Position numbers and translations under genes: made by a program
Part shown: positions 27,459-35,123 of the stretch, one piece after another
How the letters are laid out: each line of letters starts with the position of its first letter
Numbering within the stretch: the stretch's first letter is position 1
Notes under the pieces: model-generated
Seen by the model: the letters and a program-made list of their open reading frames with translations, nothing else
Databases searched by the model: none
What the model was told of the DNA's origin: nothing
Origin: Oscillospiraceae bacterium
Lineage (GTDB): Bacteria; Bacillota; Clostridia; Oscillospirales; Oscillospiraceae
Direction of reading: 5' to 3'
DNA: 42,913 nt
Assembly: GCA_902767915.1 (NCBI GenBank)
Contig: CACXJE010000008.1
Coordinates: 1 to 42,913 of the forward strand

Positions 27459-27825
27459 GATTGACGCAATCTGCAATGTCGGGTAAGGAACATAGAAGCA
27501 CCAGCGGGGCAACGAGTACGATACCGAAGTCGTTTGAGACCAGGTAGAGAGCTGCGCCATAGTCTCCTTCATCAGTGCCGATGCGATCTACCCATTCTGG
27601 CATGTGGTAAGAGAAATCTATCTTTCCGTAGTTGCGGATTAATTCCAAATCTTCTTTCGTATCGAAAAGAAGGATATACCCGCCGTCGTCCTCGTCCAGG
27701 TCACGGTCTGCGCCGTAATTCTCGTCCAATATGCGAACATTGAAAGCAATGTGGTCATATACAGGTTTCAGGATACTGTCAGCATGGTTTGCCAACTCTT
27801 TTAGGGTTCCAAGCTTCAAAATCAT
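27454..27825 (-). CDS. Hypothetical acidic element protein
   Basis: 123 residues from the ATG at 27825, which has GGGAGGATTATTTTG just upstream; the frame is open 12 codons further but without a ribosome site. The middle is acidic (ILDENYGADRDLDEDDGG) and the end hydrophobic (FGIVLVAPLVLLCSL). No family recognised. Its strong acidity could suit a DNA-mimic or inhibitor, but that is speculation. Confidence 0.7.
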   Translation of the reverse strand: MILKLGTLKELANHADSILKPVYDHIAFNVRILDENYGADRDLDEDDGGYILLFDTKEDLELIRNYGKIDFSYHMPEWVDRIGTDEGDYGAALYLVSNDFGIVLVAPLVLLCSLPDIADCVNQ

Positions 27826-27897
27826 CAAAATAATCCTCCCAAAATAGAAAAGAGGGAACATCGGAAGATGACCCTCTTAGCTTAAAATATACGAAAA

Positions 27898-27925
27898 CCC
27901 CTGTGAACGATTAAGCTCACAGGGG
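27898..27925 (-). terminator. Terminator of the Mor-SHOCT operon
   Basis: CCCCTGTGA / TCACAGGGG stem followed on the minus strand by TTTTCG. A second stem AAGAGGG / CCCTCTT lies at 27850-27878. Confidence 0.75.
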
Positions 27926-27957
27926 AATCATAGAACCTTATATAGTTTAGAAAAAGG

Positions 27958-28638
27958 CTATAGACCGAGTAACTGTTTCTTTTTTTCTTCAAAGTCCTCG
28001 TTGGAAATCACACCCATATCCAACAGTTCTTTGAATTTTTTCAGCTCATCGGCAACAGAGATTGCGGGAGCAGCAGCCGCAGTTTTCTTTTCTCCGGCAA
28101 ATTTGTCCAGGATCTCATTCTGCCGCAGAACGTCCATCATTTCACGGCATTTTCCAGCCTGGCCGTAAAGGGAAACACCGGTAAGCATTTCGACACGGAG
28201 GACCAGCAGCTTTCCGTCCACTCTGTAGCTGATCTCGATATTATTCTCCTGCTCCATGGATTTCATATCTGTGCCGCTTGCGATCATCATTTCCGCATTT
28301 GTGATTTGATGGCGGGTTATTTCCAGCTTTTCAACACAAGAGTAGGGGATAATCGTATCTTCTTCCATCTTCAAAGTTGACGAAGGATGAAAATGGAAGC
28401 AGTCCGGCATGATATTCATACCAAGCTCGCCGGTCAACTTTTTCGGATATTTCGGCAGGCCGCCAAGATATGTAACTCCGTACCGGATAATTGCACCGTC
28501 CAGGGGCGCTCGGGAGGCCTTATCATCGGCAAACTGCTGTGCGAGTTTTTCTTTTGTTTCGCTGGCGGTTTCTTTTAAGCTGGTCGCTCCCTTTACGGCC
28601 ATTTCTTTACCCTTGTTCAATAAGTCCTTAAATGCCAT
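27958..28638 (-). CDS. SHOCT domain protein
   Basis: 226 residues. The C-terminal 30 residues, ELKKFKELLDMGVISNEDFEEKKKQLL, are a textbook SHOCT (short C-terminal) domain. The N-terminal 45 residues are a Lys/Glu/Ala-rich helical segment, then a beta-rich middle domain with GVTYLGGLPKYP and KLEITRHQITNAEM that resembles PH-like folds. SHOCT proteins are common on mobile elements and often oligomerise; the function is unknown. It starts 2 nt after the Mor-like gene, with GGAGGAATAAT at the end of that gene. Confidence 0.83.
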   Translation of the reverse strand: MAFKDLLNKGKEMAVKGATSLKETASETKEKLAQQFADDKASRAPLDGAIIRYGVTYLGGLPKYPKKLTGELGMNIMPDCFHFHPSSTLKMEEDTIIPYSCVEKLEITRHQITNAEMMIASGTDMKSMEQENNIEISYRVDGKLLVLRVEMLTGVSLYGQAGKCREMMDVLRQNEILDKFAGEKKTAAAAPAISVADELKKFKELLDMGVISNEDFEEKKKQLLGL

Positions 28639-28640
28639 TA

Positions 28641-28976
28641 TTATTCCTCCAAACTGTTTTTGATGATCCTACGAATTGTTTTTTCTGAGTAGTCATACTT
28701 TGTTGCCAGTTGTGAAACATTTGTGCCGTCGTACTCTTCTACGATCCTTTGCTTCACACAAGCAGGATTCAAGAATCGTACCGGGAAGGTGACCTGTTGA
28801 CCCTTAAACAAGCGGTAAAGCTCCAACGCAGTATCTATTCCTGTTGCCTCGCTGATTTCACGATATACATTATTCAACAGCTCATTATCAGGCTTCGACA
28901 AGTCCATCACCCCTGCGACAAATTTTACCAAATTATTAGTCGCAAGTAAAATCCCATTGTCCTTATGTTTGTCCAT
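28641..28976 (-). CDS. Mor transcription activator family protein
   Basis: 111 residues from the ATG at 28976 (CGGAGTGGTTT upstream). The C-terminal 75 residues match the Mor/C activator family of Mu-like phages: ISEATGIDTALELYRLFKG, VTFPVRFLN, then a HTH in VSQLATKYDYSEKTIRRIIKN. Such proteins activate late or middle promoters of phages and elements. First gene of a two-gene operon with the SHOCT protein. Confidence 0.85.
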   Translation of the reverse strand: MDKHKDNGILLATNNLVKFVAGVMDLSKPDNELLNNVYREISEATGIDTALELYRLFKGQQVTFPVRFLNPACVKQRIVEEYDGTNVSQLATKYDYSEKTIRRIIKNSLEE

Positions 28977-29087
28977 AAACCACTCCGTTAAAAAGAAAAA
29001 TCGCTGTGCAATCAGTAGATCATACAGCGTCAAAGGAATAATATATGAACAAAATCGTGGTAAAAACGAAGAAGAATTGAAAACAAG

Positions 29088-29127
29088 CGCGTAACCGCGT
29101 AATCGCGTGACCACGCACGCACGCGCT
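29088..29127. repeat. Iteron-like block of 8-bp repeats
   Basis: CGCGTAAC, CGCGTAAT, CGCGTGAC in direct tandem, then CACGCACG CACGCGCT, which are inverted relative to them; GCGTG-AC-CACGC at 29105-29116 is a palindrome. A related block (CCGCGTAA ... GCACGCACGCG) lies at 27395-27417. Candidate origin or regulator-binding array; 28977-29344 holds no protein gene. Confidence 0.55.
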
Positions 29128-29209
29128 TTAGGAAAGAAAAAGTTTTGTTGCACGATTCAAAGTAATTCGTTTTCTTTACTGCCGCCAATCCGCCGCCGTG
29201 ACGTCGTCG

Positions 29210-29229
29210 TGCCGACCAAATGCTGACCA
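29210..29229. repeat. Right arm-type repeats TGCCGACCA / TGCTGACCA
   Basis: Two copies 11 bp apart, same orientation and spacing as the left pair at 21914. Confidence 0.55.
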
Positions 29230-29311
29230 AGTGAATCGCCCACAGTTGGCTGACCTAAAAAAATAACGCAAAAACCGAAATTCCCTAAAATCTTGAAAAG
29301 CATAGGAAAAG

Positions 29312-29337
29312 CCCCGGAAATCCGAAGATTTCCGGGG
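29312..29337 (-). terminator. Terminator after tRNA-fMet
   Basis: Perfect 11-bp stem CCCCGGAAATC / GATTTCCGGGG, loop CGAA, followed on the minus strand by CTTTTCC, 8 nt past the tRNA 3' end; supplied by the element. Confidence 0.85.
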
Positions 29338-29342
29338 TGCTT

Positions 29343-29421
<79 letters not shown>

Positions 29422-29527
29422 ATCTGTTTTCTTTTAGCTCATACAGTATAGCACGATATCGCTGCTTTGTCAAGGATTATTTTTGTAAATTTGTGGGCCG
29501 CAGAGGATTTTAATTTTCCCCCGGTGA

Positions 29528-29556
29528 TTGCATTTTATTTTTTCTCGGGGTATAAT
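29528..29556 (+). promoter_or_regulatory. Promoter of the lipoprotein gene
   Basis: TTGCAT (29528-29533), 17-nt spacer, TATAAT (29551-29556). Confidence 0.8.
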
Positions 29557-29604
29557 GAAATTGAAGGATCGATTTGCAAATCATACAGAAAGGATGCCAT
29601 TGCT

Positions 29605-30513
29605 ATGAGAAACAGATTCCGACTGCGCGCCCTGCTCCTGACAAGCCTTGTTCTGATCCTGCTCATACTGTCGGGATGCTCGGCCAAAGAAAGCGTGCTC
29701 CCCCCTGTACCGGTTCAGCCGGGGGAGAACGGATCAGACGCCCCATGGACGCCAAGCACCGACCCGGCGTCGGTACCCCCTGAGACCGAAACAAACGCCC
29801 CCACAGAAGAGATCCCGTCCTCTGAGGATCCGGTCATTTCCGAGCCGGACCCTGTCACAGAGCCAACGCCTGCGCCTGTTACGGAACCGCTGGAAACCGA
29901 TCCGCCCTACAGACCCAACCTGACCGAACAGTTCACCAAGGACGACTGGCGCAGAATCAACACGTTTTTGAGTAATTTCTCCGAAATCTGGTTTGACGAC
30001 TATGCTTCTGACGAATCAGGAGAGGATTTCGACCTTCTGCAGTACGGCTATCTGCATCTGAAAATCAACGACAACGCGAAGGTGCACTACGATTCCGGCT
30101 ATTATTACGTCACAAAGGCGGACATGGATAAATGTCTGAACCGCTTCTTCGGACGGACGGTTCCGGCAGGGGAGTACACCCGCTCCTCCTACGGTTACTC
30201 GGAAACGATTTCCTATCGGAACGACGCCTTTCAGTATCCGGCGGCCGACGGAGAAGCCTACAACTATTTGACCATCGTGTATCAGATGCAGGAAACAGAC
30301 AATCAGACCTATTTGGTGGCCTTTGACGTCTTTGAGCTGGATATCGAGGAATATTTTGACCGGGGCATTTCCGACAGCTACTACGCCATGAACTACTCCG
30401 AAGCGGTTTCCTCCGGTCAGCTGACCTACGTATATTCCGGAACGGCGGAGATCCGGGACTACGAAAACGGCACCCTCAAATCCTATCAGCTGCTCAGCTA
30501 TTCGATCAATTGA
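29605..30513 (+). CDS. Hypothetical lipoprotein
   Basis: 302 residues from the ATG at 29605; the open frame reaches back to 29467 but that is upstream of the promoter. The signal peptide MRNRFRLRALLL... ends in lipobox LSGC with Cys25, predicting lipidation and an outside location. Residues 30-105 are a Pro/Thr/Glu-rich linker of a type common in secreted Clostridia proteins, followed by a globular acidic domain of about 195 residues (QFTKDDWRRINTFLSNFSEI, ILDENY absent; aromatic-rich GYSETISYRNDAFQYP). Family not recognised. It has its own promoter. Confidence 0.82.
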   Translation: MRNRFRLRALLLTSLVLILLILSGCSAKESVLPPVPVQPGENGSDAPWTPSTDPASVPPETETNAPTEEIPSSEDPVISEPDPVTEPTPAPVTEPLETDPPYRPNLTEQFTKDDWRRINTFLSNFSEIWFDDYASDESGEDFDLLQYGYLHLKINDNAKVHYDSGYYYVTKADMDKCLNRFFGRTVPAGEYTRSSYGYSETISYRNDAFQYPAADGEAYNYLTIVYQMQETDNQTYLVAFDVFELDIEEYFDRGISDSYYAMNYSEAVSSGQLTYVYSGTAEIRDYENGTLKSYQLLSYSIN

Positions 30514-30544
30514 TTGTTTTTCCGCCGGATCCTGCAAGTTCCTG

Positions 30545-30573
30545 TTGAAATGTCCGGGATCTTGTGATAAACT
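30545..30573 (+). promoter_or_regulatory. Promoter of the DUF1508 gene
   Basis: TTGAAA (30545-30550), 17-nt spacer, TAAACT (30568-30573). Confidence 0.65.
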
Positions 30574-30634
30574 ATACATGGGAACACATAAATCCGATTA
30601 TCGCAAGCTTATAAAATATTAGGGAGGATGCATC

Positions 30635-31006
30635 ATGGGAAAATTCGTAATGAAGGAAGTTAAAACCGGCATCAAGTTCAACCTGAAGGCCGGCAACGGC
30701 GAGATCATCGCCACCAGCGAAGTCTACACCACGGAAGCTGCCTGCAGAAAGGGCATCGAGAGCGTGAAGGCCAACGCCCTGTCTCCTGTGGAAGATCAGA
30801 CCGTGGAGCCCATCGAGGTTCAGAAGCACCCCAAGTATGAGGTCTATCAGGACAAGGCCGGCGAATATCGCTTCCGTCTGAAGGCCAGAAACGGCGAGAT
30901 CATCGCCGTCAGCGAAGGCTATAAGGCCAAGCCCAGCTGCCTCAACGGCATCGACAGCGTCAAGCGCAACGCCCCCGAAGCTCCCATCGAGAAAGAGGAA
31001 GCCTGA
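30635..31006 (+). CDS. YegP-type protein, two DUF1508 repeats
   Basis: 123 residues comprising two DUF1508 units: GIKFNLKAGNGEIIATSEVY with GIESVKANA, and YRFRLKARNGEIIAVSEGY with GIDSVKRNA. The repeat is the known YegP/UPF0339 arrangement, which forms a pseudo-symmetric small fold. Function unknown in the family. The ribosome site is AGGGAGGATGCATC. Monocistronic between its promoter and a bidirectional terminator. Confidence 0.9.
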   Translation: MGKFVMKEVKTGIKFNLKAGNGEIIATSEVYTTEAACRKGIESVKANALSPVEDQTVEPIEVQKHPKYEVYQDKAGEYRFRLKARNGEIIAVSEGYKAKPSCLNGIDSVKRNAPEAPIEKEEA

Positions 31007-31015
31007 GTTCAGCGC

Positions 31016-31055
31016 ATCACAAAAAGCCGACACAATCGTGTCGGCTTTTTGTGAT
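31016..31055. terminator. Bidirectional terminator between DUF1508 gene and pfkA
   Basis: Perfect 18-bp stem (31016-31033 with 31038-31055) around AATC, with A-run on one arm and T-run on the other. Confidence 0.92.
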
Positions 31056-31063
31056 AGCATGCC

Positions 31064-32062
31064 TTAATTTCTGGAATAGGTATTGGTGCCCGTCATGGCG
31101 CGGAGGGTCTCCGAATCCAGGGGATAGAGGGTCTTGGTCATGTTCAGGGCTTCGATGATGTCGATGTCGATCAGATCGCCGCTTTTCAGCGCCACAACAC
31201 GGTTTGCCTTGCCCTCAACCAGGGATTTCACCGCGTAATAGCCCATTCTGGTGGCGGTGACCCGGTCTCTGGCGGTGGGGGAGCCGCCTCTTTGAATGTG
31301 GCCCAGAATCGTGACCCGGGGATCCAGACCCAGGGTATCCTTGATTTTTTCCGCCACGTCATAGGCGCCGTTCATGGCGCCCTCGGCAACCACGATCATG
31401 TAATGGGTGAAGCCGTTGAGCCGGGCCGCCCGGATTTTTTCAATCACGTCCCGGTCAAAATCGATGGTTTCCTCGGGAACCAGCACAGCTGTGGCGCCCA
31501 CGGCAATGCCAACATACATGGCAAGATAGCCTGCGTTGCGGCCCATGACCTCCACAACAGAGCAGCGCTCATGGGACTGCATGGTGTCGCGCAGCTTATC
31601 GATGCACTCAATCGCAGTGTTCGCTGCGGTATCAAAGCCGATGGTATAACCGGTGGAGGAGATGTCGTTGTCGATGGTGCAGGGGATGCCGATCACAGGA
31701 ATGCCGTATTTAGAGAGCTCCAGAGCGCCCCGGAAGGTGCCGTCGCCGCCGATGGCCACAATGCCGTCGATGCCGAAGAGCTTACAGGTGGCGTAGGCCT
31801 TCTTCCGCCCTTCGTCGGTCATGAATTCCTTGCTGCGGGCGGAGTAGAGGATGGTGCCGCCCCGATTGATAATGTGGGCCACGTCGTTTCGTTCCAGACG
31901 CTTGACCTCGCTGTTGATGAGGCCGTTCCATCCGCGATAAATGCCGAGACAGTCAATCCCAAAGTTGACACAGGCGCGGTAGACTGCTCGAACAGCCGCA
32001 TTCATGCCAGGTGCGTCGCCGCCGGAAGTAAGAACGCCGATTCGTTTGACTGATGTACTCAT
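31064..32062 (-). CDS. pfkA: ATP-dependent 6-phosphofructokinase
   Basis: 332 residues, normal for bacterial PfkA; phosphorylates fructose-6-phosphate in glycolysis. Motifs: VLTSGGDAPGMNAAVRA, AIGGDGTFRGA (residues 103-113; Gly after GGD supports ATP rather than PPi as donor), IPCTIDNDI with catalytic Asp131, VEVMGRNAGYLA and LGHIQRGGSPTARDR. The ribosome site GCGAGGTGATAAA precedes the ATG at 32062. Convergent with the DUF1508 gene and divergent from the vanW operon. Confidence 0.96.
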   Translation of the reverse strand: MSTSVKRIGVLTSGGDAPGMNAAVRAVYRACVNFGIDCLGIYRGWNGLINSEVKRLERNDVAHIINRGGTILYSARSKEFMTDEGRKKAYATCKLFGIDGIVAIGGDGTFRGALELSKYGIPVIGIPCTIDNDISSTGYTIGFDTAANTAIECIDKLRDTMQSHERCSVVEVMGRNAGYLAMYVGIAVGATAVLVPEETIDFDRDVIEKIRAARLNGFTHYMIVVAEGAMNGAYDVAEKIKDTLGLDPRVTILGHIQRGGSPTARDRVTATRMGYYAVKSLVEGKANRVVALKSGDLIDIDIIEALNMTKTLYPLDSETLRAMTGTNTYSRN

Positions 32063-32142
32063 ATTTTATCACCTCGCTGGTATTTTATACCATTCTCCCG
32101 GAAAAGTAAAGTGTTAATTCGGGAAATCTCGGAATGAAATGA

Positions 32143-32171
32143 TTGATTTCATTTTTTTCGTATGATACTAT
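32143..32171 (+). promoter_or_regulatory. Promoter of the vanW-dltA-dltC operon
   Basis: TTGATT (32143-32148), 17-nt spacer, TACTAT (32166-32171). Confidence 0.65.
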
Positions 32172-32210
32172 GATCCCGTAAAAATACTGCAGAATGGATT
32201 GAGACCTGCT

Positions 32211-33044
32211 ATGTCCAGAAAACTGTTTTGCCAGATCAGACCGCTCTGTTATCGGATCTCCATGCAGAAGGAGCATCTGCTTCGGAATTTCAAGGATTTG
32301 CTCTCCAAACAGCGCTTTGCCGCGGAAAAATCCGGGGAGCCCTTAAAGAATATCGTGAAAAGCCACAGCTCGATCCTGATTCGGAAGCTTCACGGGGTGG
32401 ACCTGCGGCTGCAGGAGAACAAGGTCACAAATATTCAGCTTGCCTGCGACAAGGTCAACGGTCTGATCATTCGTCCGGGCCAGACCTTTTCCTTCTGGAA
32501 AACCATTGGGAAGACCTCCGCAAGGAAGGGCTACAAGGAGGGCCTGGTGATCGAAGACGGAAAGCTGGTTTCCGGCATCGGGGGAGGCCTGTGCCAGATG
32601 GGAAATCTGATTCACTGGCTGGTTCTGAACAGCCCCCTCCAGGTGACGGAGCTCCATCATCATTCCGACGCCCTGTTTCCGGATGAGCGGCGCAGAGTGC
32701 CCTTCGGAACCGGCACCTCTGTCTGCTACAACCACATTGATTATCGCTTTTACAACTGTACCGATCAGTCGGTGCAGCTTTTGACCTGGATCGAGGATGG
32801 GGCCCTGTGCGGAGAGCTCCGCAGCGAGCGGCCGTTTCCGTACCGGTACCGGCTCGTTGAGGAAGACCATCATTTCAGCAGGGAAGGGGATCAGTATTAT
32901 CGGATCTCCCGGGTGTACCGCTTGGTATTCGACCGGGAAACCGGGACGCAGCTTGCAAAGGAATTGATCCTGGCCAACCACTCCAAGGTCCTTTATGATC
33001 CGGCCCTGATTCCGAAGGAGCAAATACGAAATGCAGCTCATTGA
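32211..33044 (+). CDS. VanW family protein
   Basis: 277 residues from the ATG at 32211; a TTG at 32199 is an alternative and the ribosome site is weak in either case. The VanW domain is seen in NGLIIRPGQTFSFWKTIGKTSARKGYKEG, SGIGGGLCQMGNLIHWLVLNS and LHHHSDALFPDERRRVPFGTG. The family was named from VanB-type vancomycin clusters but is mostly unrelated to resistance; a cell-wall role is suspected. There is no signal peptide. It overlaps the next gene by 14 nt. Confidence 0.85.
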   Translation: MSRKLFCQIRPLCYRISMQKEHLLRNFKDLLSKQRFAAEKSGEPLKNIVKSHSSILIRKLHGVDLRLQENKVTNIQLACDKVNGLIIRPGQTFSFWKTIGKTSARKGYKEGLVIEDGKLVSGIGGGLCQMGNLIHWLVLNSPLQVTELHHHSDALFPDERRRVPFGTGTSVCYNHIDYRFYNCTDQSVQLLTWIEDGALCGELRSERPFPYRYRLVEEDHHFSREGDQYYRISRVYRLVFDRETGTQLAKELILANHSKVLYDPALIPKEQIRNAAH

Positions 33045-34446
33045 TTGGATTCACGCCTGGGCGAAGACTGCCCCGAACAGAACTGCCTATACCGGGGAGG
33101 GGAGAAGCCTTTCTTACGGCGCACTTTGGACCGATGCGGTACGGCTTAGCGCGGCTCTGCGGCAGTTCCCGGAAAGCAGATTCCTTCTCCGGGGCGGCAA
33201 AGCGCCGGAGATGGTGGTGGGGATGCTGGGCTGCCTGTTGGCAGGGAAGACCTACGTCCCGATCTCCCCAGAGCTTCCCGCGGCGCGCCTGGAACGGATT
33301 CTGGAGCTGACCACCCCCTGCAAGCTGTTGACGGCTGACAGCAGCCGGATCCCGGACAGTATCTTGATCTCCGCGCTGCTGGAACCCCTGCCTGCAGCGG
33401 AGGAACCGGCGGCCCCGGAGAATCAGCCCGCTTATATCATTTTCACTTCCGGCAGTACAGGCACGCCGAAGGGAGTCCCGATCTCCCGCCGGAACCTGGA
33501 CCACTTTGCGAAATGGATTTGCGGCCTGGAGTCTATGAGGCTGCCGGCGCCCGCCCGGGTGATGAACACCGCAGCCTTCAGCTTTGATCTCAGCGTGGCG
33601 GATCTGTGCTACAGCCTGTGCAGCGGCCACAGTCTCTATGCGCCGGAAAAAGATCGGGTCGCGGATCCGGCGGGGATTCTGGACTTTATGGGCACAAACC
33701 GGATCGAAACCGTCGTCTGTACGCCGACCTTTTTGAAGCTCTGCCTTTTAGACCCCGGCTTCCGGGCAGCGCAGCTCTGCGATTTACAGGTGGTCTATTC
33801 CTGCGGAGAACCCCTGGAAAAGAAGACTGCCGGGAAGCTGCTGGAGCGATTCCCGGCGCTTCGTCTGATCAATGCCTACGGTCCCACGGAAGCCACGTCG
33901 GCAGTCTGTGCGGTGCAGGTGACCCGGGAGCTGCTTGCAAAGCACGACAGTCTTCCCGTGGGAAAAATTGACAACGCGGCCTGCAGGCTGTCCATCGACC
34001 GGGATGAGATCATCCTGACAGGTGAAAGTGTCTTTTCGGGCTATCTCGACGGGAATACCCAGGGGTGGTATCTTGAAAACGGGCAGGCAACCTTCCGCAC
34101 CGGGGATCTCGGAAGCATCGAAGGGAACTACCTGTATTGCAAGGGGAGAAGGGACCGTCAGATCAAATGGAAGGGCTATCGCATCGAGCTGGATGAGATC
34201 GAGCAAACGATCCTGTCCATCCCTGGGGTTGAAAACTGCGCGGTGATCGCAAAGAAAACAGAGACCGACACAGTCAGACTGATCAAGGCCTTTGTGGTGC
34301 TGCAAAGCGGCAACGTTGACCTGCTCAGAAGCAATCTGATCCGGCTGTTGCCGGACTACATGATTCCGAAAAGCATCACGGAGCTGCAGGAAATCCCGAC
34401 CACCGAAAACGGAAAAACTGACAGAAAGAGACTGGAAAGCCTATGA
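33031..34446 (+). CDS. dltA: DltA-like D-alanine--carrier protein ligase
   Basis: 471 residues, a single ANL adenylation domain. Core motifs: IIFTSGSTGTPKGVP (A3), INAYGPTEAT (A5), FRTGDLGSIEGNYLYCKGR (A7-A8) and the catalytic Lys in ENGKTDRKRL (A10). Overall layout and length fit DltA, which activates D-Ala and loads it on DltC for teichoic-acid alanylation. It overlaps the carrier protein gene by 4 nt (ATGA). Because dltB and dltD are absent here, another amino acid or acceptor cannot be excluded. Confidence 0.82.
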   Translation: MQLIDWIHAWAKTAPNRTAYTGEGRSLSYGALWTDAVRLSAALRQFPESRFLLRGGKAPEMVVGMLGCLLAGKTYVPISPELPAARLERILELTTPCKLLTADSSRIPDSILISALLEPLPAAEEPAAPENQPAYIIFTSGSTGTPKGVPISRRNLDHFAKWICGLESMRLPAPARVMNTAAFSFDLSVADLCYSLCSGHSLYAPEKDRVADPAGILDFMGTNRIETVVCTPTFLKLCLLDPGFRAAQLCDLQVVYSCGEPLEKKTAGKLLERFPALRLINAYGPTEATSAVCAVQVTRELLAKHDSLPVGKIDNAACRLSIDRDEIILTGESVFSGYLDGNTQGWYLENGQATFRTGDLGSIEGNYLYCKGRRDRQIKWKGYRIELDEIEQTILSIPGVENCAVIAKKTETDTVRLIKAFVVLQSGNVDLLRSNLIRLLPDYMIPKSITELQEIPTTENGKTDRKRLESL

Positions 34447-34673
34447 TCGACGTAACGCAGCTATTATACGAAATCTGCGAGGATCAACGGGTGTTTGATC
34501 CGGACGTTGACCTGATTGAATCTGGGTTGATGGACTCCTACGCGATGATCGAATTGTTCACATTTCTGGAAGAAAAAGGCATCGAAATACATCCGACCAG
34601 AATCGACAGGAATCTGCTTCGGTCCGTGAAGGGCATCGAAACCCTGATCAAAAAGGGCGAAGATTGTAGATAA
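34443..34673 (+). CDS. dltC: DltC-like acyl carrier protein
   Basis: 76 residues. The phosphopantetheine site is Ser32 in ESGLMDSYAMIELF; DSY replaces the usual DSL/DSF. Size and the adjacent DltA support a D-alanyl carrier. Translation is coupled to dltA by ATGA. Confidence 0.8.
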   Translation: MIDVTQLLYEICEDQRVFDPDVDLIESGLMDSYAMIELFTFLEEKGIEIHPTRIDRNLLRSVKGIETLIKKGEDCR

Positions 34674-34777
34674 TGAACAAGGAAGCGAATGCGGATGTCG
34701 GTAAAATTAGAATTTATTCCAAAAATCGCAGAAACCGGTTGAAATTTCCGAAAAAAAAGATTAAAATATACCCGTGA
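34673..34777 (+). CDS. Possible 34-residue basic peptide ORF
   Basis: The ATG overlaps the carrier gene's TAA (TAATG). The frame encodes a very Lys/Arg-rich peptide (for example FPKKKIKIYP at the end). A good promoter lies inside it (34739-34767), and another frame continues with RDRRKKRLHFYRFRPVLGAVLYL, which looks like the start of a membrane protein without a start codon. Either a genuine small peptide or debris of a decayed gene. Confidence 0.3.
   Translation: MNKEANADVGKIRIYSKNRRNRLKFPKKKIKIYP
34739..34767 (+). promoter_or_regulatory. Orphan sigma-A-like promoter
   Basis: TTGAAA, 17-nt spacer, TAAAAT; no intact gene follows before the xer gene promoter. Confidence 0.45.
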
Positions 34778-34877
34778 TCGCCGCAAGAAGCGATTGCACT
34801 TTTACCGCTTCCGGCCGGTGCTGGGGGCGGTTTTATATTTGTAAATGAACAGCAGGGAAGCCCAGGGGACGCAGCCT

Positions 34878-34953
34878 CCGTAGGGGCCGATGCCCAGATC
34901 AGCGGGAGGGCCGATGTGGGCATACCCGCAGGGCACGCAGTCGGCCCCTACGG
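34878..34953. repeat. Palindromic intergenic repeat
   Basis: CCGTAGGGGCCGA (34878-34890) is the exact reverse complement of TCGGCCCCTACGG (34941-34953), with an inner pair ATGCCCA / TGGGCAT. Looks like a REP or MITE-type dispersed unit. Confidence 0.65.
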
Positions 34954-35030
34954 GCGCTACAAGCTGCTTAACGCATCAATTGTCAATTCTCGATCCGGAA
35001 GGGGATCACCCGATCCTGGTCCCTCCACCT

Positions 35031-35060
35031 AACGCAACAAAATAAAAATTTTGTTGCGTT
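35031..35060 (+). terminator. Perfect 13-bp AT-rich hairpin before the xer gene
   Basis: AACGCAACAAAAT, AAAA, ATTTTGTTGCGTT followed by TATAC; terminator-like. It sits immediately upstream of the xer promoter. Confidence 0.6.
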
Positions 35061-35065
35061 TATAC

Positions 35066-35094
35066 TTGATTTTTCGGCGTTCGGATGCTATACT
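35066..35094 (+). promoter_or_regulatory. Promoter of the Xer-type recombinase gene
   Basis: TTGATT (35066-35071), 17-nt spacer, TATACT (35089-35094) with extended TGC. Confidence 0.75.
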
Positions 35095-35123
35095 GTAGAT
35101 AAATCAAGTTCGGAGGCTGTTTT

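Noticed and set aside
32211..33044. Vancomycin resistance because of VanW
   Set aside because: No vanHAX-type genes; VanW domains are widespread outside resistance clusters.
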